Positions 56,831 through 64,000 of a stretch of DNA of 64,000 nucleotides are shown piece after piece. Location: NCBI RefSeq assembly GCF_027475565.1, contig NC_069397.1:44511063-44575062 (forward strand), in the 5' to 3' direction. The stretch is from Acinonyx jubatus. Its lineage: Eukaryota; Chordata; Mammalia; Carnivora; Felidae. The translations under genes and the position numbers were made by a program. Positions within the stretch are counted from its first letter, which is position 1; every line of letters starts with the position of its first letter. Below the pieces are notes generated by a model. The model did no database searches, had not been told where the DNA came from, and saw nothing but the letters and a program-made list of their open reading frames with translations.

Positions 56831-57530
56831 TTGACTGGATTTTCTGGTTCACCCCCATACAGTGACTTCTGATGGTTACCACCTGGAGTTAGGTCACACT
56901 TCACAAGTTAAGGGCATAGTCCTCCACTAGACAGCTCTCACTTCAAATACCAGCTTCAGGCTTGGGGGTTTCCAGAATCATCCTCATTTCTAACCAACTG
57001 GCTGTAAAGTAAATGTGGGGATTCCTGCTACTCCCTCACAGTTTTACTGTGGCAAAAAGGATACAAAACAGAACCAGCCGAAAGAAGGGACACAGAGGGT
57101 AAGGTCTAGGAAGCTCTCAAATGTGCAGCTTCTGGTGTCCTCCCCCTTTGGAATCAGGACACATCCTCCTCCTGGCACATCTTTCTTCTGGCACATCAGT
57201 GTTACAGTACATAGACTATTGCTAACCCTAAGGCTCACCCAAACTTTGGTGTCCTGGGTTTTTATTGAGGCTTTGGTATGTAGGCATGATTGATTAAATC
57301 ATTGGCCACTGATTAAACTCAGTCTCCAGCCACCTCCACTCACTGGACGGCAGGCCTCTAATTATATAGTTGGTCTTTTTGGTATAGCCAGCCCCCATCC
57401 TGAGTCATTTTGTTAGCATAAACTATTTAGGGGCCCGCTATGACTCATCTTATTAACAAAAGCTATCAGGTTCCATCATGAATAACAAAGACACTCCTAT
57501 CACTCAGAAAAAATTCCTAGGATTTAAAGA
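56831..57530. repeat. Ancient LTR-like repeat (family shared with 60,470)
   Basis: ACCAACTGGCTGTAAAGTAAA, GTAGGCATGATTGATTAAATC, ATTGGCCACTGATTAAACTC, CCAGCCCCCATCCTGAG and AACAAAGACACTCCTATCACTC occur in the same order in the element at 60,470-61,390. Subfamily not assigned. Confidence 0.65.
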
Positions 57531-57689
57531 CTACCTATACCTACCCCCCAGTAACTGGGAACAAAGGCTAGCCAAATTTCTTTATTACATAGGATTCCTT
57601 CCCTCTTCTTACTTTTTGGTTTTATTTTGTTTATACTCCCCTTCTCTCTCACAGTACTATTTCTGATCTCAATTCTTGGTCATTTCAAC
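57531..57689. other. Short unassigned spacer
   Basis: Between the LTR-like repeat and an L2. Nothing recognised. Confidence 0.4.
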
Positions 57690-58765
57690 CATGTAGATAG
57701 TTTTTCAACATTCAGATCTTTCAGTTCTTTGGATTTCAGTTTTTGAATCTCTTTCTGTGATCTTGTCTTCCACCTCCCCTAAATCATTATGACTACCAAA
57801 GTTATTCCCTAGCAATAATAATTGCAACCTCTCCATAATTTCAGTTGTATGTGTCCCACTCTCTGGCCACTACTTGCTATCTTTCTAATCTTTTCCCCTT
57901 TAGTACCCTGACTCCCATAATTCTTTAACCCCACTCGGACCTCTTATCCAGTGATTCAGCCACCATTTCATTGACTCTTTCTCTTGATAACTTCTTTCCC
58001 TTCCTTACTCAAGTCACTTATAATCATAGTTCTCCCTTGCACATACCTTTGACATCGTTTCTTCTCTCTTGATTCATTGTTCTTGCTGTGCCAAAACCAC
58101 ATTCCTGGTTAAATCCACTTACGACCTCTTCCATGCCTGCACCCATGAAGCTGAAATGTGGTTGGTGTAAAACATACAACCTTGCTCATTGGTTTTGTTT
58201 TAAATTCATGGCCATAAACCTCAAGTGGAACCATAATGCTTCCAGATAATCATGCTGTATATCCTTAGTCTAGTAGGTGGGAGAATGAATGGATGATGAA
58301 TTTATACATTTTCCCTCTTTTTTCCCCCTCTCATCTCACTTGTAATACTTTCATTCTTTTTCTCAGCTAATGACTTTTCTTCCTACTTGATTGAAAAAGT
58401 TGAAGAGAACTTCTGTAGAATTCCACAGTCATATCTACTCCTTTATCAGCATTTACATTCGCATATTCTGACAGTTACCATAGTACTATGTCTACTTCTG
58501 TCTGAAGGCAGTTCCTTCATTCGTCCACTAGATCATATCCACGCTTGCCTACTCAAGAACATTCCTTCAGTTATTTTCTCCTCTTTTAGTTTTTTTTCTC
58601 TGATTCATTCCCGTCAGCATTCAAACATGTTACTTCTCTCATGTTAAAAAAAAAAAAAAAAAAGTCTTCTTGATCTTACTTTCCCCTCCAACTACCACCT
58701 AATTTCGCTGTTCTGTCTTGTAGCAAACCCTTAAAGAGTTGCATATAATGCTGTTTCATTTTTCT
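57690..58765 (+). repeat. L2 LINE, ORF2 region (left piece of second copy)
   Basis: Covers the same L2 region as 54,297-55,145 (compare TTCTTTAACCCCACTCGGACC, CTCAGCTAATGACTTTTCTTCC, CTACTCAAGAACATTCC), so it is a second copy in the same orientation. It resumes at 63,465. An A-run lies at 58,645-58,662. Confidence 0.8.
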
Positions 58766-58812
58766 CCTCCCATTGTACTATATGCTGACTAACTTGGATG
58801 TAAATTTAAAAT
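58766..58812 (+). repeat. Very short L1 3' tail
   Basis: ACTATATGCTGACTAACTTGG and ATGTAAATTTAAAATA match the last bases of the young L1 3' UTR at 19,800. The tail turned into the CA/CATA repeat that follows. Confidence 0.6.
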
Positions 58813-58852
58813 ACACACACACATACATACATACATACATACACACAACATA
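58813..58852. repeat. (AC)n-(ATAC)n microsatellite
   Basis: ACACAC then CATACATACATA units. Confidence 0.95.
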
Positions 58853-58879
58853 CTTTGGTGTTTTTTTTCTCTAAGAACA

Positions 58880-59427
58880 GGGATATTCTCATACACCTCA
58901 TATAATTATCAGAATCAGAAAATATTTAATATATATGTATATAAATATTCAGTATTTATTGTTGGTGTAATATATTATCCACAGTCTGTGTTTAGATTTT
59001 ATTTCTTTCCCTAATAAGTCCTTACAGCATTTTGCACACTGCCCCCCGCCAAGTCTGGGATTCATTGTAGTATTCCTTCCAGCATTGCATTATTGGATTT
59101 AGTATTTAATCTGGAGCAATTCTTTAGCCTCTCTTGTTTCTTGTCATTGACACTTTGGAATATTACAGCCAGTTATTTTGCAGACTATACCTTGACTTGG
59201 TTTGTCTGTTTCCTTAGGTTTTATATTTTGGGGGCAGGGTACTATATAAATGATGTGTGTTATTGGTGCATCCTATCAGGAGGCATATAATTCTGATTGG
59301 GTCTGTTATTGATCATGTTAACTTTGATCATTTGGTTCAAGTGTTGTCCACCAGTTTTTTCTACTATACAGTCATTATTTTATTTTTGTAGTATATGAAT
59401 AATTCATTGGAAGATATTTTGAAATTG
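58880..59427 (-). repeat. L1M 3' UTR (first of three pieces)
   Basis: ATCTGGAGCAATTCTTTAGCC, ACAGCCAGTTATTTTGCAGAC, ATCAGGAGGCATATAATTC and GTTAACTTTGATCATTTGG match the inverted L1M 3' UTR. It is interrupted by the Tigger element and by the LTR at 60,470. Confidence 0.82.
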
Positions 59428-59663
59428 CGGTTGATCCTTAAATGATGCAGGAGTTGGGGACGCTGACCCCTTCATGCAGTAGAAAATCTGGGTATAACTT
59501 GGCTCCCCAAAAACTTAACTAATAGCCTGTGTGACCAGAAGCCTTACTAGTAACATGAACAGTCAGTTGACTCATATTTTGTATATTGTGTTATTATATA
59601 CTGTATTCTTATAATAAAGTTAGCTACAGAAAAGACTATGTCATTAAGAAAATCATAAGGAAA

Positions 59664-60104
59664 TGAACATGTCATGGGAATAACAGGTACATCATAGGGA
59701 ATATAGTCAGTGGTATTGTAATAATGTTATATGGTGACAGTAGCTACCCTTACAGCCAGCATAGCACAGTGTATAGAGAAGCTAAATCTCTATGATGTAC
59801 ACAATGTTGAAATGAATGTAACATTGTTTATCAACTGTCCTCAAATAAAAATTTTTTTCTGTTTTTAAAAGTTTATTTGAGAGAGAGAGCGAGTGAGAGA
59901 GAGTGAGCGAGTGTGTGAGCACTGGAGGGGCAGAGAGGGGGAGAGAGAGGAAATCCCACGCAGGCTCTGCACTGACAGCACTAAGCCCTATGCAGGGCTT
60001 GAACTCACGAACCATGAGAACCAAGAGTTGGACATTTAACTGAGCCACCCAGGTGCTCCTCAAATAAAAAAAATTTTTAAAGATTAAAAATAATTTTAAA
60101 AAAG
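59664..60104 (+). repeat. Carnivore L1 3' UTR fragment inside Tigger
   Basis: GGGAATATAGTCAGTGGTATTG, TATGGTGACAGTAGCTACCC and AACTGTCCTCAAATAAAAA match the 3' UTR at 20,940-21,100. Flanks GAAAATCATAAGGAAA (59648-59663) / GAAAATCATTAAGAAA (60105-60120), 14 of 16 matching. Confidence 0.88.
59852..60056 (-). repeat. SINEC_Fc-type SINE inside the L1 tail
   Basis: Flanked by TCCTCAAATAAAAA at 59838-59851 and 60057-60070. Third layer of the nest (Tigger, L1, SINE). Confidence 0.94.
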
Positions 60105-60215
60105 GAAAATCATTAAGAAAGAGAAAATACATATGTAGTACTATACTGCATTGAAAAAAATCCATATGTAAGTGGACCTATGTAGTTCAAATCTATGTGG
60201 TTCAAGCATCAACTG

Positions 60216-60450
60216 TATGTAATCAAGTTGCTCATCAACTTTTACCTACTTGTTTTAGTATCATTACTAATTCTCACTGGAATTAACTATTATTACTAGG
60301 ATGGCTGCAGAATAATGATTCTCTAACTCAGCCATTTTTTCTGCATTTATTAGTTGATATTTAAATTGGAAAAAATCAAGTGTTTTTTTCTTCTTAAGTA
60401 GGGAAAAAACCAGGTATGTGCTACTTCGTGTTTCTCTTGTGTGTCTACTT
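60216..60450 (-). repeat. L1M 3' UTR (second piece)
   Basis: GGATGGCTGCAGAATAATGATTC and CTGCATTTATTAGTTGATATTT continue the inverted L1M after the Tigger insertion. Confidence 0.65.
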
Positions 60451-60469
60451 TAACTATTTACACAAAATA

Positions 60470-61390
60470 TTTTATTTCTGACACTTCTAGTCACCAAATG
60501 TGTGGGGGTTTCTCCTTACAAAACTAAACAAATCTCTGACACCAGCTGAGTGTCCTACAATTTAATTCAATTCTCACACTATGCTGCCCAAACATAGTGT
60601 CGGATCTCACAGGTAAGGGCTCTCTTTCACAAGAGTCTCTCCCTTACCCCAACTTAAGATGCCAGTGTCAGGCTCAGGTTATCACCTGTGTTTGTGACCA
60701 ACTGGCTGTAAATTAGAGGTTCCCATGATCTCCCTCCTCGGGTTCACATAATTTGCTAGAGTGGTGCATAGAACTCAGGGAGACACATTTACCAGTTTAT
60801 TAAAGGTCATGATAAAGAGTACAGACAGCTAGATGAAGAGGTACATAGGGTGAGGTATGGGAAGGTCCCAAGTGCAGGAGCTTTTGACCTGGTGGAGTTT
60901 AGGTGTCATGCTCCTTGTGTGGATGTGTTCACCAGTCTGGAAGTTCCTTGGTCCCCACACTATTGGTACTTTATGGAGGCTTCCTCATGTAGGCATAATC
61001 AATTACTAACTTTGTTTCTAGACATTCCCCCCCCCCCCCCCCCCCGCCTTCTTTGGAGGGTGTGGAGTAAGGATGAAAATTCCAAGCTTCCAAGCCTGGT
61101 TTGTCTTTCTGGTTACCAGCCCCCACTTAGAGCCATCCAGGAGCCCACCTAGAGTCACCTCATTAGACCAGAAGATGTACCCCTAGTACTGTCATCATTT
61201 AGGAATTTATAAGGGTTTTAGGAGCCCTGTGTCAGGGATCGGTCAAAGACAAATATTAGAACAAGAGTTGCTCCCAGTGTGTGAATCACTTAGGACGTTA
61301 CAACGGTTTTAGGAGCTCTGGGGACAGAGACCAATATATGTATTTTCTATTATTTCACAATATTCTGCTATGGAAGAGCCAGCCAAGCCT
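60470..61390. repeat. Ancient LTR-like repeat (second copy) with poly(C)
   Basis: CTGACACCAGCTGAGTGTCC, GTCGGATCTCACAGGTAAGGGC, GATGCCAGTGTCAGGCTCAGG, GACCAACTGGCTGTAAATTAG and TTGCTAGAGTGGTGCATAGAACTC belong to a widespread mammalian LTR-like family. It has a 19-base C-run at 61027-61045. Same reading direction as the copy at 56,831. Confidence 0.7.
61027..61045. repeat. Poly(C) run
   Basis: Nineteen consecutive C, followed by GCC. This is the usual C-rich spot of this LTR-like family, probably expanded. Confidence 0.95.
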
Positions 61391-61394
61391 TCAT

Positions 61395-61690
61395 CTTCCA
61401 TTCTTTAATTAACAATACGAACTCATGGGTTCCTACTTTTTTTAGTGGGTTATGACCTATTTCTGTCATTTATTTGGTGCTCAAATTGTTCCTGGTTTAC
61501 CCAGTGGGAGCAGCTTCAGGCTGGTTTCTTGTTACATGCACTGATCATTATTTTGAACACTTCTTTACTTTTTGGAGCACCAAGATATTCCAGCCTCAAA
61601 TTTTGCTTTCCTATCCCAGCAGTAGAATCAGACATTTCTCCATGGAGCCTTGGATTCCTTATTTTCTTCCTTTTATTTGAGGTATGATTT
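61395..61690 (-). repeat. L1M 3' UTR (third piece)
   Basis: GAACTCATGGGTTCCTAC, GGTGCTCAAATTGTTCCTGG, CCCAGTGGGAGCAGCTTCAGG, GCACCAAGATATTCCAGCC and GACATTTCTCCATGGAGCC continue the inverted L1M after the LTR insertion. Confidence 0.82.
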
Positions 61691-61960
61691 ACAAAGAATT
61701 AGATGCAAAGATGTTAATGTTATAATGAATTTTAGCAGTTATATATATCTATGTAACTATTACCCCAAACAAGATATAGAACATTTTTATCATCTAAGAA
61801 AGTTTACTCATGTCTCTTTATATCCAGTCCTCTCCCTTCCCCTAATTAAGAAGATCCTTTTTTTTTTTTTAAACTTCTGCTGCCATAGATTAGTTTTGTC
61901 TATTCTTCCACTTCATATACAGGGAATCATACATTAAGTGTTTTTTGGTCTGGCTTCTGT
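61691..61960 (-). repeat. L1M 3' UTR, adjacent segment
   Basis: AACATTTTTATCATCTAAG, TGCCATAGATTAGTTTTG and ATACAGGGAATCATACATTAAG resemble another inverted L1M 3' UTR module. Includes a T-run at 61,859-61,870. Confidence 0.65.
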
Positions 61961-62800
61961 ATCAGTCTGAATCTAGTCAGAAGAGAGAAACTACATAGTA
62001 ATTTCAATAGTGAGTATTTAATATGAAGAGTTATTAACTATAACAGGGAAATGGATAACGAGGAATTGGCTAGTAAGAAGTAAAGACAAATTAGGAATAG
62101 CAGATATACGGAGAAGCCACTACTCCTAGACTAAGTGAGATGGAGTGTCCAGGGAAGAGTGCTCCCTCCAGCACCGAGCTGACATCCAGCCTTTGTTGGA
62201 AAGGGCATGGCCATGACTCACTTGAATGGCAGAGAAATTGCTGTGATGTCACACTGAAAGAACTTTGTGGAAATCTGACTTCCAGAATTGCTGGAAATCT
62301 GTGCCTTGCAAAGGAAAACTATACAAGGGGAGGTGTCTCACCAAAGGTACTCTACTATAAAACCACCATAGGGAGAGTGTTTGGTGAAAGTGTTGGTTGC
62401 TGGGTACTCATGGCTGCCATGCAGCCCAGGGACAGGACATTAGAGAAGCTGCACATGCTGTAGTGACTTGATGCTGGAGAAGCTTTGCTACAGGAACTAG
62501 GTGCTGGAGAAATCAAGCATACTGTAGTAGTCTGCTGAGCAAGCACAGTGGAACACAGAAACAAAACTCTTCCTGCAGAGTCTGTCCAGTGACTTCTTAT
62601 AAAGCTTAATATTGTGCGAGCTGTCAAAGGAAAAAATATTTAAAGATCTCAGGTTCACTTTCACAGAACAGGCAAAAAAAGGATGAATTTGGAGCTGAGA
62701 ATCAAAAAGTTATTAGTGCAGGTCACATTTTCTTTGCAATGTCTTACTTTTTGTTGTATGCTAGCCATTTTGTATAAAAGAATAGTAGAGACCTAGGTAA
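61961..62800. other. Unassigned block with open frames on both strands
   Basis: Slightly GC-richer. Plus frame of 107 codons (62,140-62,463) and minus frame of 90 codons. Direct words such as GGTGCTGGAGAA/GATGCTGGAGAAGC recur near 62,470-62,510. It may be a very old, unrecognised transposon. No protein family recognised. Confidence 0.35.
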
Positions 62801-63115
62801 ATAATATTCACCTCCATAGAGAGGCATGCTGCTGCTTGTGTCTAGCAACTAACTAGAGTAGGATGCTTGGTCAATCTAATTTATCTTTGACCTGTAACTG
62901 GGCTTTATTGTTGCCTAGTTAATTTCATTTCACCATTGGCTTCAAATATATTGAAGGTGGTGTCAGGATTCTCTTGTCTGGAGAGCTTAGTATCTGAATA
63001 TTGGCAAGTTTTCAGAGATCTCTCAGAAACTGAGTCCCCAGCTTTCTGAAATGCAGAAGATTTCTCTCTGTTTTATTGCCTGATTGTCAAATGTTTTTGG
63101 CTTATCCTTCCCGTG
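62801..63115. other. No recognised gene or repeat
   Basis: Intronic, AT-rich. Nothing supported. Confidence 0.5.
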
Positions 63116-63119
63116 TTTA

Positions 63120-63464
63120 TTCTTTTAAAAAATTTGCATATACATGCATATTTTTATTTCCTCTTTCTTACAGAAAACGTAGCATAGTATAGTACTCTTT
63201 TGCATTTTGCTGTTTTTTACTTAACAATATACCTTGAAAATAATTTTATGTTACAGAGATGTTATTTCCTTTTTTTTTTTTTACAGTTGTATATAGTACT
63301 TCATTGTGTATATGGGCCATGATTTATTTATTTGATCTCCTATATTTGGATATTTACCTAGTTTCCAGTATGTTGCAATAAAAAAATACTGTGATAAATA
63401 ATCTTTTGTGTAAGTATTTTTATATTGTTGGAGTATATCCCTTTTTGAACTCCTAAACAGATAC
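63120..63464 (-). repeat. L1M 3' UTR fragment
   Basis: ACTTAACAATATACCTTGAAAATA, GGGCCATGATTTATTTATTTG and GTTTCCAGTATGTTGCAATAA are inverted old L1 tail phrases. Confidence 0.62.
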
Positions 63465-64000
63465 TTACCCTTTCTACTCCAGTGAAACTGTTCTTGTCAA
63501 GGACCTCAGTGACCTCTGTGTTCCTAAATACAATAGTCATATCTAGATGAAGATTTCATGTGATCTCAGTCTGTATTCACTCCCTTGATGATCTCACTCA
63601 GTCTTATGTCTCTGTTTACTGTCTGTATGCTGGTAACTCCCAGGTGTATGTATCCAATCCAGATTTATTTCCCAAATTCCAAAGTCATATATCTAGCTGC
63701 TTACTTGACATTTTTACTTGGACATCAAATAGACATTTCAAGCACATTTTCCCCCAAATTAAACTACTCACTATCCTTTCCCTCTTCCCCCTAACTATTC
63801 TACCTGCAGTTTTTTTTCCATCTTGTTGTAGAAACTCCATCCTTGTACTTGTTTGGAATGTTGGAATCATCCTTGATTTCTTGTTCACTCCCCATATTCA
63901 ATCTGTCAGGAGATCTATTGGCTACCTTCAAAACCTACCTAGAATCTGACTGCTACTGACCATTTCTACCCAGGTCTGAGCTACTGATTTCACTTACCTA
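63465..64000 (+). repeat. L2 LINE, ORF2/3' region (right piece)
   Basis: CAGTGAAACTGTTCTTGTCAAGG, CTCAGTGACCTCTGTGTTCC, GCTGGTAACTCCCAGG and CTTGATTTCTTGTTCACTCC follow on, in L2 order, from the piece ending at 58,765. It runs off the window end. The 129-codon frame at 63,560-63,949 is a remnant of L2 ORF2. Confidence 0.85.

Larger units (their letters stand above)
59428..60215. repeat. Tigger-family DNA transposon containing an L1 end
   Basis: Left end CGGTTGATCCTTAAATGATGC and right end GTTCAAGCATCAACTG are inverted repeats of a Tigger family. The internal phrases GGGGACGCTGACCCCTTC and TATACTGTATTCTTATAATAAAG agree. Non-autonomous. Split by an L1 3' fragment. Confidence 0.85.

Noticed and set aside
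56831..61390. A full provirus between the two LTR-like repeats
   Set aside because: The internal DNA is L2, L1M and Tigger fragments. No retroviral genes were recognised.
63560..63949. 129-codon plus-strand frame
   Set aside because: Lies in a recognisable L2 ORF2 remnant.
1..64000. CRISPR arrays, operons, phage or plasmid modules
   Set aside because: No regularly spaced identical repeats with unique spacers, and no bacterial gene organisation. The window is mammalian nuclear DNA.

Overview
This is nuclear DNA from a carnivoran mammal, almost certainly a cat (Felidae). The main evidence is about 35 tRNA-derived CAN-type SINEs in both orientations. They carry the felid SINEC_Fc body: a GGGGCGCCTGGGTGGC-type head, a pol III B-box of the type GTTCGAGCCC, a GACAGCTCAGAGCCTGG segment, a CT-rich middle and a TAAATAAACATTAAAAA tail. 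Many keep perfect 10-20 bp target-site duplications (TSDs). Young carnivore L1 3' ends and older placental repeats (L2, MIR, MLT1 LTRs, L1M, Tigger, hAT-Charlie) make up most of the rest. There is no bacterial, plasmid, phage or CRISPR content, and no complete protein-coding gene is visible. Short open frames across the window are almost all accidental readings of repeats.

Layout. Positions 1-38,600 are intergenic, or belong to an unseen gene. They hold a thick repeat mosaic: L2 at 1.5-2.5 kb, MLT1 LTRs at 4.9, 10.7 and 13.6 kb, an ancient L1 5' region at 16-22 kb broken up by later insertions, young L1 3' ends at 19.1, 23.5 and 27 kb, an older L1 at 28.6 kb, and L1M tails at 30-32.5 kb. Positions 38,600-42,580 are free of recognisable interspersed repeats and centre on a strong CpG island (about 39,480-40,560). 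The island holds an ATG-free GC-rich block ending in a good plus-strand splice donor (exon end 40,432), read here as the non-coding first exon and promoter of a plus-strand gene. The gene cannot be identified from this exon. From 40,433 to 64,000 the sequence reads as the start of a long first intron. It contains more SINEs, an intact-ended Tigger element (44.5 kb), hAT fragments, an RPL29 processed pseudogene (51.7-52.2 kb, minus), large split L2 copies (53.7-56.8 kb; 57.7-58.8 plus 63.5-64.0 kb), L1M 3' UTR pieces and two LTRs of one unassigned family.

Most interesting points: (1) a SINE joined to an L1 3' end inside one shared TSD (23.5-24.4 kb), and a second SINE-L1 junction at 19.1 kb, both read as template switching during retrotransposition; (2) two cases in which a young SINE inserted into the tail or TSD of an older SINE; (3) a degenerate repeat of about 12 bp just downstream of the CpG island, ending at a second splice-donor-like site; (4) a candidate divergent minus-strand donor inside the island; (5) an unexplained 127-codon minus-strand frame next to the RPL29 pseudogene. 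No convincing new biological system was found.
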